Shown in pieces: positions 55,312 to 64,000 of a stretch of DNA of 64,000 nt. Below the pieces are notes generated by a model. The model made no database searches and was not told where the DNA came from. It saw only the letters and a program-made list of their open reading frames with translations. A program made the translations under genes and the position numbers. Where the stretch lies: positions 1 to 64,000 of the forward strand of contig JANOYV010000052.1 in assembly GCA_031429105.1 (NCBI GenBank), read 5' to 3'. Source of the stretch: JAKFWF01 sp031429105. Its GTDB lineage: Bacteria > Pseudomonadota > Alphaproteobacteria > Rhizobiales > Hyphomicrobiaceae. Every line of letters starts with the position of its first letter. The first letter of the stretch is position 1.

Positions 55312-56034
55312 TCAATCGCCGCGCAACTGCCGGGTCGCTACGGGATACAGCCCTTCCTGGCCCAGCATCCAGACGGATAGTCCGTCATCGCCGAACAGCG
55401 GCGCGAAGGCATCGTCGAGTACGTTAAGGCCGCCGGTGAAGGCACCGAACGCTGGCAACACCAATCGTCGCCCGTTGCCGACGAAACACGGGCGCCGCAG
55501 TAAGCTGCCGTGCAGTGACAATCGCGCCGCCGGGTGCATATGGCCGGCGATCTCGTGCGTCACGCGACCTGCCCTTGGGATATGGCGCAAGCTCACGCCT
55601 TCGAGTTCGAGCCCGTCCACCACCTCGCCGCCGAAACGTGCGCCAACATCAGGATCGTGATTGCCGGTCACCCACAACCAGCGCCGATCCTCCTGCATGA
55701 TGCGCAGGATATCGATGTTGTCCTGGCTGATCCGGTCGACAGCGCCGACATCGTGCAGGCTATCGCCCAACGCGATTACGGTCTCGACCTCGTAGCGGTC
55801 GATCGTCTCGGCCAGCCGCATCAGCGTTTGGCGCGTGTCGTAAGGAGGCAGCATCCGCCCACGGCACGCATAGGATGAGCCCTTTTCCAGATGCAGATCG
55901 GCAATGATCAACGCCTTCTCTGCCGCCCAATAGAGCGCGCCCGATTGGTCAGCGATGAATGCCTTGCCGCAAACCGTAATCGGCTGCGTATTGAAATCGG
56001 CCAAGCCAAAACGCTCGGGCTTGAGGTCCAGCAT
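55312..56034 (-). CDS. pdeM: ligase-associated DNA damage response endonuclease PdeM
   Basis: A 240-residue metallophosphoesterase with IIADLHLEKGSSYACRGRMLPPYDTRQT (D46, H48), VIALGDSLHDVGA (D91), WVTGNHDPD (N125, H126) and IAGHMHPAARL. This is the PdeM member of the alphaproteobacterial ligase-associated repair cassette, which goes with a Lhr-type helicase, a DNA ligase and an MBL exonuclease. Its start lies 3 bp past the stop of the helicase gene. Confidence 0.88.
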   Translation of the reverse strand: MLDLKPERFGLADFNTQPITVCGKAFIADQSGALYWAAEKALIIADLHLEKGSSYACRGRMLPPYDTRQTLMRLAETIDRYEVETVIALGDSLHDVGAVDRISQDNIDILRIMQEDRRWLWVTGNHDPDVGARFGGEVVDGLELEGVSLRHIPRAGRVTHEIAGHMHPAARLSLHGSLLRRPCFVGNGRRLVLPAFGAFTGGLNVLDDAFAPLFGDDGLSVWMLGQEGLYPVATRQLRGD

Positions 56035-56037
56035 TCC

Positions 56038-58620
56038 CTATTTCTCCATCGCATCGGCGATCAACGCTTCGGCCGCGTCCCGCAACAAACTATCACCTGA
56101 GGCGCCCAGCACCGATTCCTTGCCGATCTCCAACAGGATCGGCACCGACAACGGCGACACCCGACTCAACGCATGATGGTTGATCTTACCCTTCACGCGG
56201 GCTAAAAAATCGGCCAGGCGTCGGATATCCAACAGCCCCGTTGCCGCATCCGCCCACGCCGCTTCCAGCAGAATGTGGTGCGGATCATGCTGGCGCAGCA
56301 CGTCATAGATCAGGTTCGTGGAAATTGTCAGTTGTCGGCCTGATTTCTCCTGGCCCGGATGACGGCGCTCGATCAGCCCCGCAATCACCGCGCAAATCCG
56401 GAACGTGCGCTTCATCAGCGAACTCTCAGCCAGCCACGCTTCAAGATCGTCGCCTAGCATGTCCTCGGCGAACAGTTGGTCGAGCGACAGGCGTCCATCG
56501 GTGATCATCGCCGATAGATCCCCGGCTGCCCAGATCGACAGCCCATAGTCGTTGGCGACGAACCCCAGCGGGCGGGCACGGGCCCGCTCAAGACGACGCG
56601 TCAGCAACATACCGAGCGTCTGATGTGCGAGCCGCCCCTCGAACGGATAGGCGACCAGATAGTGACGGTCGGCGCGCGGAAAGGTCTCGACCAGCACTTC
56701 GCCTTCCCGGGGCAACGCCGATTTTTCAGCCTGCAGGCCGAGCCACTCGCGTACCGGCAGCGGCAACAGCGGCCACGACGTGTCGTCGGCCAGCATCGCG
56801 CGGACCCGGCCAGCCAAATGCGTCGACAACGGAAACTTGCCGCCGGGGTAGCTCGGGATCTTCGGATTGCGCGCGTTGCTGCGCGAGACATAGACTTCGC
56901 TGTTGATCAATCCCTCAAGCCTGAGGATTTCACCGGCGAAGACGAAGGTGTCTCCGGGACTCATTTCGCCGGCCCACCATTCGTCCATTTGCCCAAGCAC
57001 CCGGCCACCGGCGAGCGGCTTTGCGCCTCCCGGTCTGCCATTCGCCGACGGCCCCCTTTGTCCGCGCCCGACAAGGCGGACTTTCAGCATTTCGCTATCG
57101 ACGATGGTGCCAACGTTCATGCGATGCTGCTGGGCGAGCCGGGGATGAGCGAGACGCAGGCGACCATCGTCGGTCAGGCGCAGGCGGGCGTAGCGCTCGT
57201 AGGCGCGTAAGGCATAACCACCGGTCGCGACGAAATCGACCACGCGGTCGAAGTCGGCACGCGACAGCTCGCAGTAGGGGGCGGCAGAGCGAACCTCCGC
57301 ATAAAGCGCATCAACTGCAAACGGACCGCTGCACGCGATGCCCATCACGTGCTGGCAAATGACATCTAGGGCACCGACCCGCACCAGTTGTGCATCCTGC
57401 ACGTTTGCTTCCGCAGCATCGAGGGCTGCCCGGCACTCGAGCACCTCGAAGCGGTTGGCCGGCACCAGGATAGCGCGTGACGGCTCGTCCAGCCGATGGT
57501 TGGCGCGACCGATGCGCTGGATCAACCGGCTTGCCCCCTTCGGCGCACCGACGTTGACGACGAGATCGACATCACCCCAGTCGATGCCGAGATCCAGTGT
57601 CGAGGTACACACCACGGCCTTGAGCTTGCCAGCCGCCATCGCCGCTTCCACCTTGCGCCGCTGACTGGCATCGAGCGACCCATGATGCAACGCGATCGGA
57701 AGGTTGTCTTCGTTCACCCGCCACAGTTCCTGGAACAGGAGCTCAGCCTGACTGCGCGTGTTGACGAACAGCAACGACAACTTGTGCGCCTTCAATGCCG
57801 TGTAAATCTGCGGGATCGCATAGCGCGCGGTGTGGCCCGACCACGGCAGCGGCGCGTCGGTTTCCAGAATCGTAATGTTGGGTTTCGCGCCACCCGCCGT
57901 CACCACAAGATCGGCGAGTGCAACCGAACTGTCAGGCGTCGTCTGGGCGACGAGAAACGCGCGCAACTCCGACGGCCGCGCCACCGTCGCCGACAGCCCG
58001 ATCGTAATCAGCCCCGGCGCCAGCGTGCGCAGACGGGCGAGCCCCAACGCCATCAGATCGCCGCGCTTGGAGGCGGCCAAGGCGTGCAACTCATCGAGGA
58101 TCACGAACTTCAAATCGCGGAATAAAAAGTGCGCATCTTCGTGGCTGATCAGCAGCGCGATCTGCTCGGGCGTGGTCAACAGGATCTCGGGCGGCTTCGC
58201 CCGTTGCCGCGTGCGCTTGGCAACGGACGTATCGCTGGTGCGGGTTTCGATCCGAATAGGCAACCCCATCTCGGCCACCGGCTGCGTCAGATTGCGAGCA
58301 ACATCGACTGCCAGCGCCTTCAGCGGCGAAATGTAGAGCGTGTGCAGGCCAGCACCTGCGGGCGACGTCGCTGCTTTGTTCGTCAGGTCAACGAGGCTCG
58401 GCAGGAAACCAGCCAGCGTTTTGCCAGCACCCGTTGGTGCGATCAGAAGTGTCGAACGACCGGTCGCCGCCCGCGCCACCAGAGCCAGCTGATGTACCCG
58501 TGGCTCCCAACCGCGCCCTTTGAACCAGGCCTCGAACACTGGCGGCAATAGTTCGCGCTGTTCAGCTGCAGCCGGGACTTTCCGCTTACGCTTCGTCACC
58601 GCTTTGCCGCCACCACGCAT
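56038..58620 (-). CDS. ligase-associated Lhr-type DEXH-box helicase
   Basis: An 860-residue superfamily 2 helicase: Walker A APTGAGKT (61-68), ISPLKALAVDVARNL (motif Ia), DELH (176-179), GLSATVARP (motif III), LGIDWGDVDLVVNVGAPKGASRLIQRIGRANHR (motifs V and VI) and an Lhr-core C-terminal region. It pairs with pdeM. ATG 58620 is preferred over 58689, since the latter adds 23 residues with no features. The ligase and exonuclease of the classical cassette are not in the window. Confidence 0.9.
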   Translation of the reverse strand: MRGGGKAVTKRKRKVPAAAEQRELLPPVFEAWFKGRGWEPRVHQLALVARAATGRSTLLIAPTGAGKTLAGFLPSLVDLTNKAATSPAGAGLHTLYISPLKALAVDVARNLTQPVAEMGLPIRIETRTSDTSVAKRTRQRAKPPEILLTTPEQIALLISHEDAHFLFRDLKFVILDELHALAASKRGDLMALGLARLRTLAPGLITIGLSATVARPSELRAFLVAQTTPDSSVALADLVVTAGGAKPNITILETDAPLPWSGHTARYAIPQIYTALKAHKLSLLFVNTRSQAELLFQELWRVNEDNLPIALHHGSLDASQRRKVEAAMAAGKLKAVVCTSTLDLGIDWGDVDLVVNVGAPKGASRLIQRIGRANHRLDEPSRAILVPANRFEVLECRAALDAAEANVQDAQLVRVGALDVICQHVMGIACSGPFAVDALYAEVRSAAPYCELSRADFDRVVDFVATGGYALRAYERYARLRLTDDGRLRLAHPRLAQQHRMNVGTIVDSEMLKVRLVGRGQRGPSANGRPGGAKPLAGGRVLGQMDEWWAGEMSPGDTFVFAGEILRLEGLINSEVYVSRSNARNPKIPSYPGGKFPLSTHLAGRVRAMLADDTSWPLLPLPVREWLGLQAEKSALPREGEVLVETFPRADRHYLVAYPFEGRLAHQTLGMLLTRRLERARARPLGFVANDYGLSIWAAGDLSAMITDGRLSLDQLFAEDMLGDDLEAWLAESSLMKRTFRICAVIAGLIERRHPGQEKSGRQLTISTNLIYDVLRQHDPHHILLEAAWADAATGLLDIRRLADFLARVKGKINHHALSRVSPLSVPILLEIGKESVLGASGDSLLRDAAEALIADAMEK

Positions 58621-58777
58621 GTCTACATAAGTCCTAACTGTTGTGTGAACGTTGTGCGCAGCAAAGTTCTCCGTTCGGAGAGCCACCACCTCATCATTTT
58701 TCAGTTTACCATCTTGACCGCGTCAGTGCACGGCATAGGCTGTACGCATTTTACATAACAATAAGGGAGGCGACGCG

Positions 58778-59422
58778 ATGGCATTTTGGTCAAAGAAGGC
58801 GGACCCCGTAGCAACTGTAGAAGTCACACCACCAGTGGCGAAAGCTGCTGGTTCACAGCCGACGGCACCGGCACGTCAACCGGAACCGCCTAAAGCGGCA
58901 CCTGCACCAGCGGCCCCGCCGCCGCCCGCAGCGCTGCCCGAACTATCTCCTGAAGCGGCGAAGAAAGCAGCGGAGACTTCAAAGCTCCTGATGGCGGCGT
59001 TCGGGCAGATCACTAACGTCATGATGCGGTCCCCGCAGTATCGGCATCATACATTGTCGGACCTGGAATGGCTGGTGGTACCGGCCATCATGAACGGACA
59101 GTTTGCCCTCGCCGAGGCACGTTCCAAAGCCAATGGGATGATGTCGCCCGTGGGCGTGCTGCTATGGGCAAAGGTGTCGGCGGACGTGGACAAACGCCTG
59201 AGCGAGAACGCGACAACACCCGCGCGTTTGAAAGCCGACGAGTGGACCAGCGGGGAGTTGCTGTGGGTCATCGACGCGATTGGTGAGCCAGACATGGTGC
59301 AAGCGATGCTCAAGCGCAAGATGGAGACCGACTGGAAGGGCCGCACGGCCAAGATGCGGGTGCGCGACAAGGCTGGCGCAATGCGCGTCGGCGTACTGTC
59401 GGCTGCGGCCCCGGCGGCGTAA
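58778..59422 (+). CDS. HlyC-like toxin-activating lysine acyltransferase, orphan
   Basis: A 214-residue protein. A Pro/Ala-rich N-terminal tail (about 10-60) is followed by an acyltransferase-like domain: LMAAFGQITNVMMRSPQYRHHTLSDLEWLVVPAIMNGQFALA, LLWAKVSADVDKRL and LKADEWTSGELLWVIDAI, matching the RTX-toxin HlyC family in order and spacing. The catalytic histidine of HlyC follows SPx; here SPxYRHH puts Tyr there and two histidines one and two residues past the Arg (90, 91). The conserved DW region reads DEWTSGE (154-160). No RTX toxin or type I secretion gene is nearby. AGGGAGGC precedes the ATG. Confidence 0.7.
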   Translation: MAFWSKKADPVATVEVTPPVAKAAGSQPTAPARQPEPPKAAPAPAAPPPPAALPELSPEAAKKAAETSKLLMAAFGQITNVMMRSPQYRHHTLSDLEWLVVPAIMNGQFALAEARSKANGMMSPVGVLLWAKVSADVDKRLSENATTPARLKADEWTSGELLWVIDAIGEPDMVQAMLKRKMETDWKGRTAKMRVRDKAGAMRVGVLSAAAPAA

Positions 59423-59741
59423 GGTTGCGAGGTTAGTTAGGGGGGAGGGCGGGCAGGTTGAGCTCCTAATTTCCCTGACCGGCTGTCCTTTTTTGCTCGG
59501 GTACACCCCCATCTCTATCGAGGATCGATCATAGAACTCACGCGGCTGTGTGCGACTTCAGTTTCTGTGCGGGCGCTATCCCGCCGTTAGGACGACGACG
59601 GTTATTGTTTGTCCAAAGCCATTTCGTGGCGTGTGCTCAATCGATCACAGTACGCATGTTTTGATCCAGCCACTAATGCCGAACTGACTTCAACTCAGAG
59701 TTTCCCTAGCGAAACACAATGATTTGCCAAGCAGATCCGCA
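59423..59741. other. 319-bp region without recognised gene
   Basis: No coding frame with family features was seen. The first part is G-rich (GTTAGGGGGGAGGGCGGG), followed by a TCCTTTTTTGC run that could end the HlyC-like transcript. The rest is more AT-rich than the genes on its left and marks the edge of the lower-GC stretch. Confidence 0.4.
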
Positions 59742-60641
59742 TTACGCCCCGATCTCTCCGGCCTTGTCTCCCTTGGCCAAGGCCGCCACTTTACCCTCGC
59801 GTACCTTTCGTTCCCAATGAGTGGCCCAACTTTCTACATCGTCGCCATCCGGCCGGTCAGAAAAAGTCCAATAGCCATGGGTATCTACTCCGCGGCACAA
59901 GATTGCGTTGAGCGCCCATGATTTCTGAAGCGGTTTGACGCTCGGCGGACAGAAACGCATGACATAGCCGCAGCGACGGCGCGTAGACCTATTTGGCTTA
60001 GAACCGTGGGCGGTTAAGTCAGCATGGATACTGAACTCGCCTGCCTTCAATTCAAGGCAAACCGGATTGTCAAATTTTCCAAGATCGTCGATTTCTTGAT
60101 CGAGAACCGCTGGCCGTGTTGTTTTAGACCAACTCAATTGACCTTTATTGTGAGTTCGTGGAATTACTTCCAGGCACGAATTTTCTCGATCTGCATCATC
60201 AATCGCCAGCCATGCAGAGACAGTGCGCGCCGGCGTAAGCGGCCAGTATGATGCATCTTGATGAAATGGTACCGACTTTGGATCCATCGGTAGTTTGCAG
60301 AATACTTGGGACGTCCAGCATATGATATCTGGACCGATTACGTCCTGCACGACATTTAGAATGCGTGGGTTCATTGCGATATCATAAAGGACTTGGCATC
60401 GTGTGTGATAACCAAGAAGTGCATAACTATCCTCTTCTCCGCGGACCTTCAAAAGATCGAACAGTCGGTCGATACGAACTCGCGCATCGACAATCTCGTC
60501 ACCGCTATGCGCAACAAATGGCTTTGTGAATCCCAATTCATTATAGTTCTCAGCCTGCGCCCTCGGAATCGTTCGCGCCGATTGGAGGTCAATCGGCTTG
60601 AACGACATATCGCGACCGGGCATTTGTTGCGTAGTCCACAT
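59742..60641 (-). CDS. phytanoyl-CoA dioxygenase-family protein
   Basis: A 299-residue Fe(II)/2-oxoglutarate enzyme: H127 and D129 in VPFHQDASYW, the distal histidine H212 in LTAHGSKPNRST and the 2-oxoglutarate arginine near R222. LEVIPRTHNKG is also typical. ATG 60641 has GGGAG about 7 bases upstream. It lies 14 bp after a SAM methyltransferase gene, and this pair is less GC-rich than neighbours. PhyH-family members hydroxylate small natural products; the substrate here is unknown. Confidence 0.8.
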   Translation of the reverse strand: MWTTQQMPGRDMSFKPIDLQSARTIPRAQAENYNELGFTKPFVAHSGDEIVDARVRIDRLFDLLKVRGEEDSYALLGYHTRCQVLYDIAMNPRILNVVQDVIGPDIICWTSQVFCKLPMDPKSVPFHQDASYWPLTPARTVSAWLAIDDADRENSCLEVIPRTHNKGQLSWSKTTRPAVLDQEIDDLGKFDNPVCLELKAGEFSIHADLTAHGSKPNRSTRRRCGYVMRFCPPSVKPLQKSWALNAILCRGVDTHGYWTFSDRPDGDDVESWATHWERKVREGKVAALAKGDKAGEIGA

Positions 60642-60655
60642 GGCAATCTCCCAAC

Positions 60656-61582
60656 TTATTTACGACAGACTGCGACAAAACCAAGGCCAATTGCCTTATC
60701 TGGCGTGACAATGTCATCCGAAACACGATACTCGAGTTTTGATCGAACTTCGAAGTTTGAATCATGCAAAAGGTCGATGACTTGGCCGACGCTATCAAAG
60801 TTGGTAATGTGATCCATATGATTGGAGTCTTTGACTGTGGCCATGTAAATAAGTCCACCGGGTCTCATGATGCGACGCATTTCTTGCATTGACTTGGCCG
60901 GATCCGCGACGTGCTCTATAACCTCGGCCATTATCGTCCAGTCGTAGCTGTCATCCGGCACATCGAGTCTCGTGTTCAAGTCCCCAATTGCAAGCTGGTA
61001 CCTTGTCTCAGAAATTCCAGATCGGGCAAAGAGCATACGCGAGAACTCTATTGCATGTGGGCTTATATCAAAACCTGAAACTTTAAATGCAGGGTCGCCC
61101 CGCAGCATACACCACAAATAGAATCCGTCACCGAATCCAATCTCGCAGCCCTCTTGGTGCGGCCTGAGCTTTGAGGCGAATTCCCGCTCAAAGAATTTGA
61201 ATTTTTCATGCAGTATGAGAGTGAACCCATATCCAAGAAACAGTCCTGGCAGATATGTATCCATCATCAGATTTTCGTTGTCGTAGATTTTCCGCTTGAT
61301 CTCCTCGAACGAACCATTGTCATACTTTCCCGTTTTCTGAAAAGATCCAAGATCACGCACATAGTGATATATGTACTCAAGGAACGCATCTTCGGGATTC
61401 GTCCCCATCTTCTTCACTGCGGTCAGCATAACTTCGCAAAGATCGAGATATGGATCGCCGTATCGCTCCGTTAATTTGACAACATTGACGAGAGCCCCGC
61501 GCATGAATGGGTTGCCCTCCACCTTCTCGATGAAGTCGGTTAATTCGATTCGGCGCGAGCCAATGCGTTGCAAGAGTTCCAC
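60656..61582 (-). CDS. class I SAM-dependent methyltransferase
   Basis: A 308-residue protein with a helical N-terminal domain (1-140) and a Rossmann-type methyltransferase domain: EGCEIGFGDGFYLWCML (motif I), KVSGFDISPHAIEFSR (acidic end of strand 2), YDWTIMAEVIEHVADP (motif IV) and RIMRPGGLIYMAT (motif VI). It is a small-molecule type enzyme and lies 14 bp before the PhyH gene on the same strand. Its base composition is lower in GC than the flanking genes, suggesting recent acquisition. Confidence 0.8.
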   Translation of the reverse strand: MELLQRIGSRRIELTDFIEKVEGNPFMRGALVNVVKLTERYGDPYLDLCEVMLTAVKKMGTNPEDAFLEYIYHYVRDLGSFQKTGKYDNGSFEEIKRKIYDNENLMMDTYLPGLFLGYGFTLILHEKFKFFEREFASKLRPHQEGCEIGFGDGFYLWCMLRGDPAFKVSGFDISPHAIEFSRMLFARSGISETRYQLAIGDLNTRLDVPDDSYDWTIMAEVIEHVADPAKSMQEMRRIMRPGGLIYMATVKDSNHMDHITNFDSVGQVIDLLHDSNFEVRSKLEYRVSDDIVTPDKAIGLGFVAVCRK

Positions 61583-61879
61583 GTCAATTACCCCATTTCA
61601 ACAAGCCCGAAGTGCAAATTCCCAGCGACTCTTGTTGCAGCTAACATGATCATCTTTGGGAGCGCAAGTATACGACCGCAACTAGGCTTGGGCCACCAGC
61701 AACAGCCCCCCATTTCTACAAAACAACTTCACGACTTCCCCCCTCTACGCCAGCTTGCCCCTCCCTCCTTATCGCCTCACCCGGCGAACTATGGTACGGC
61801 GTTCAGATCGCTCCGGCGCGCGTGTCGGGACGATTTCGCAAGCGCGCCGTTGACTTTAGTTTTTGCAGGAGAAGACACG
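61583..61879. other. 297-bp intergenic region, pyrimidine-rich in part
   Basis: No gene was recognised. A pyrimidine-rich stretch (around 61735-61785) lies in the middle, and TTTTTGCAGGAG before 61880 is the ribosome binding site of the DUF6460 gene. The first half shares the lower GC of the methyltransferase gene, the second half returns to the local norm. Confidence 0.4.
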
Positions 61880-62152
61880 ATGGATCGCGAGCAGATATTC
61901 GGCGGCAACCCGGTGGGTGTACTGATCCGTCTGGTAATCATCTCGATCGTCGTTGGCATCGTGTTGCAGGCGCTGAACATTTCGCCGCCCGATATTTTGT
62001 ACCGCCTCGAAGTGCTGGTGCAGAATATCTACAACATGGGCTTCGGCGCATTCCGTGGCCTTGTGAACTACTTCCTGATCGGCGCCGTCGTCGTGCTGCC
62101 GATCTGGTTCATAGCGCGGCTCCTGGGCGGCATTCGTAATCGACCGAAGTAA
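61880..62152 (+). CDS. DUF6460 small membrane protein
   Basis: A 90-residue protein: MDREQIFGGNPVGVLIRLV start, two hydrophobic segments (VGVLIRLVIISIVVGIVLQAL and FLIGAVVVLPIWFIARLL) and a final RNRPK. This is the DUF6460 pattern. AGGAG lies about 9 bases before ATG 61880; a frame extending to 61568 is rejected. Function is unknown. It is convergent with the GGDEF/EAL gene. Confidence 0.7.
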   Translation: MDREQIFGGNPVGVLIRLVIISIVVGIVLQALNISPPDILYRLEVLVQNIYNMGFGAFRGLVNYFLIGAVVVLPIWFIARLLGGIRNRPK

Positions 62153-62231
62153 GCACGCTGGAAGTTGGGTAATAGGCTCTTCGCCCGCGGCCGACACGTT
62201 TCCGCGCGGCCCCGGCTGGTCTTGCAAGCGA

Positions 62232-64000
62232 TCAGCGTCCGATGACCTTCTTGGGCACCGACGGCTGAGCGGTGACTTCATCGGGTCGCTGACTGCCATC
62301 TCCCGGTCCAACTCCGATACCGGCCCCCATGCCCGCAAGCTTGGCAATACTGGCGGCGATGGCCGGCGGCAAACCTTCAAGATTGGGCAGCGGCTGGTTC
62401 GCAACCGGCGGCTGCCGCCAGGACTGCCCGCCGTGGGTCGGCGCGGTTTGAGGTATAAACTGCGACGGCAGTGGCAGCGGCTGCGGCCTTGGCTGCCCCC
62501 CGTAAGCGGCAGCGGGCCGCAATGGCGTCGGCTGCATCTGCGGCAGAGGCGGCCGGGTGGGCTCGCCCATGGTATGCTGGCCGTTCGATTGCTGGCCTGG
62601 CATTTGGTTCGGCATTCGCGGCGGCATCTGGACGCCATCGCCTGACCGGTTCGGGATCGGCTCGCGGGTTTGTTGCGGATTACGCGGTCTGACGCGAACG
62701 GCTGCTGGCGGCAAATCACCACTGAACCGGGGGCGCTGTGCACCAGCGCTTGCCGCATCGGCGGATTTCAATGCTGAAGCCACTGCCTCCGGCGAGCCTG
62801 GGACCGGTGTCGATGCTCCGTTCGCGCGGGCACCCGATTGCGATCTACGCACACCGCGCTTGTCTGCGGGTGACTTGCCGTTCGATGCCGCTGCTGCCTG
62901 ATCAACCGAGGGTGCAAGCGGTTGCGGCTTGGTGCGGAAATAGCCCCGCCGTTGCAGCTTACGCTCGGACTTGCGGATGACGCGCAGCATCGTCATCACA
63001 TCGCGCTCGGACATCGGTTCGCCGTAGTAGAAGCCTTGCGCGTACTCGCAGCCAATCGAACGCAGGAAGCCGACGTCCTCGGCCCGCTCGACGCCTTCGG
63101 CCACCACCTTGCGGCCAAGTTCATGCGCAAGCGCCACGATGGAGCGCACGATTGGCGAGCCATTGCCATCGGTGTTGCCGCCCTGAACCAGATCTTTGTC
63201 GATCTTGACGGTGTCGAAGGGAAAGCGCTGCAGGTAGGCCAGCGACGAATAGCCGGTCCCGAAGTCATCGAGCGACAGCATCGCACCCGCAGCCCGCAGC
63301 CATTCGAGGATTTCTACCGCCTGCTCCGGATTTTCCATGACAAGGCTTTCCGTCACTTCCAACCGCAGTGAACCGGGCAGCACCAAATTGCGGCTCAGGA
63401 TATGGCGAATTTCCTGGATTAGATCCTGCCGGAACAACTGGCGGCTCGACACGTTCACGCTGACGAACAACGGGCTATCCGCGCGCGGCAACTCCTTCTG
63501 CCAACGGGCAGCCTCCCCCGCCGCCATCGTCATCACGTAGGAGCCGAGCTTGACAATCAGATCGCTCTCTTCGGCAACCGGTACAAACTCCGCCGGATTG
63601 AGCAGACCGTGCTTTGGATGCTCCCACCGCACAAGCGCCTCGAAGCCGGCCAGTTCCTCCGTTGAGAGCGAAATGATCGGCTGATAGACGACGCGCAATT
63701 GCTTTTTCTCGATGGCACGGCGCAGATCGCTTTCGATGGCGACACGGTCGTCACGCTCGGCCCGCATCTCAGGCTTGAAGATCTCAATTCGGTCCGCCCC
63801 GCCACGCTTGGCGCGATACATGGCGACCTCGGCGTCCTTCAGTAAATCCTCGGGGCTCATGCTCTGCGCGTCAAACGCCGCGATGCCAATCGAGGCTGTC
63901 AGCACGATATCTTGTCCCGCAATCTTGATCGGCGAACGCAAGCTGCGGCGCACGCGCTCGGCCAGCATCGCCAACTCGCGCGGATCCTGCTCGTTCAGCA
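62232..64000 (-). CDS. GGDEF/EAL protein, 5'-truncated by window edge
   Basis: The frame continues past 63974 to the window edge (LNEQDPRELAMLAERVRR), so the gene is cut. Visible are the end of a GGDEF domain (VLTASIGIAAF, AEVAMYRAKRGG) and a complete EAL domain with FEALVRWEHP, NVSSRQL, LEVTESLVMEN, DDFGTGYSSLAYLQ, VKIDKDLV and VAEGVE, consistent with an active c-di-GMP phosphodiesterase. A Pro/Gln-rich tail of about 200 residues follows. The GGDEF signature itself lies outside, so cyclase activity cannot be judged. It reads towards DUF6460. Confidence 0.88.
   Translation of the reverse strand, partial: LNEQDPRELAMLAERVRRSLRSPIKIAGQDIVLTASIGIAAFDAQSMSPEDLLKDAEVAMYRAKRGGADRIEIFKPEMRAERDDRVAIESDLRRAIEKKQLRVVYQPIISLSTEELAGFEALVRWEHPKHGLLNPAEFVPVAEESDLIVKLGSYVMTMAAGEAARWQKELPRADSPLFVSVNVSSRQLFRQDLIQEIRHILSRNLVLPGSLRLEVTESLVMENPEQAVEILEWLRAAGAMLSLDDFGTGYSSLAYLQRFPFDTVKIDKDLVQGGNTDGNGSPIVRSIVALAHELGRKVVAEGVERAEDVGFLRSIGCEYAQGFYYGEPMSERDVMTMLRVIRKSERKLQRRGYFRTKPQPLAPSVDQAAAASNGKSPADKRGVRRSQSGARANGASTPVPGSPEAVASALKSADAASAGAQRPRFSGDLPPAAVRVRPRNPQQTREPIPNRSGDGVQMPPRMPNQMPGQQSNGQHTMGEPTRPPLPQMQPTPLRPAAAYGGQPRPQPLPLPSQFIPQTAPTHGGQSWRQPPVANQPLPNLEGLPPAIAASIAKLAGMGAGIGVGPGDGSQRPDEVTAQPSVPKKVIGR

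Noticed and set aside
58621..59741. RTX toxin operon around the HlyC-like gene
   Set aside because: No glycine-rich RTX protein or type I secretion gene is present.
61568..62152. Longer 194-residue version of the DUF6460 protein
   Set aside because: The extension crosses an intergenic region with no family features; AGGAG supports the ATG at 61880.

Overview
The window is a GC-rich, gene-dense stretch of chromosome from an alphaproteobacterium, most likely a member of the Hyphomicrobiales (Rhizobiales). Supporting this are a circularly permuted two-piece tmRNA, an alpha-type SspB just downstream of it, an NdvA-type cyclic glucan exporter, a BcsS-like protein, a TIGR02301 protein, a DUF6460 protein, an ELM1-family protein, a Lhr-type helicase/PdeM pair and a potassium-independent HppA. 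No rRNA, tRNA, insertion sequence, integrase or CRISPR array was seen. Both edges cut a gene: a YfhO-like membrane protein on the left and a GGDEF/EAL protein on the right.

Layout. 1-6 kb: the YfhO-like gene, then an SbmA/YddA-like ABC protein with degraded ATPase motifs, a small methyltransferase-like protein and ndvA. 6-10 kb: an ECF sigma/anti-sigma pair with an ATGA overlap, bcsS, an MFS transporter and a YkgJ-type cysteine-cluster protein. 10-19 kb: an SDR, class II fructose-bisphosphate aldolase, small secreted and membrane proteins, an MBL hydrolase, a GT-C glycosyltransferase, a class IV aminotransferase, a glutathione peroxidase and a CPBP protease. 19-21 kb: ssrA-sspB, an SDR and a cupin. 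21-31 kb: an L,D-transpeptidase, hppA, a TauD-type dioxygenase whose stop codon opens a three-unit hairpin repeat, a degenerate ThiE-like protein overlapping a Sel1 protein, and a large coiled-coil protein with a Clp-N-like head.

31-40 kb is rich in genome and nucleotide maintenance: SRAP and Nudix genes start back to back, and ygfZ, tag, an HD phosphohydrolase and a tyrosine phosphatase run in one direction. TIGR02301, LysE, a second L,D-transpeptidase and a dihydroorotase-like amidohydrolase lie among them. 40-53 kb: a NadQ/NrtR-like regulator, a GT39-like protein, ppdK, a ChaN-like protein, a palindromic repeat, carB, greA, an MFS exporter and an Lrp regulator. 53-64 kb: an ELM1-family/2OG-oxygenase pair, a helicase-pdeM-bluB run, an orphan HlyC-like acyltransferase, a lower-GC PhyH/methyltransferase pair, DUF6460 and the GGDEF/EAL gene.

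Most of the window is core metabolism and envelope biology. The parts most worth following up are the ssrA-sspB linkage, the Clp-N coiled-coil protein, the hairpin repeat with compensatory stem changes, the ABC protein lacking its switch histidine, the orphan HlyC-like protein with a shifted histidine, the dihydroorotase-like protein lacking the first metal histidine, and the lower-GC dioxygenase/methyltransferase pair. All functions are assigned by reading motifs; no database search was run.
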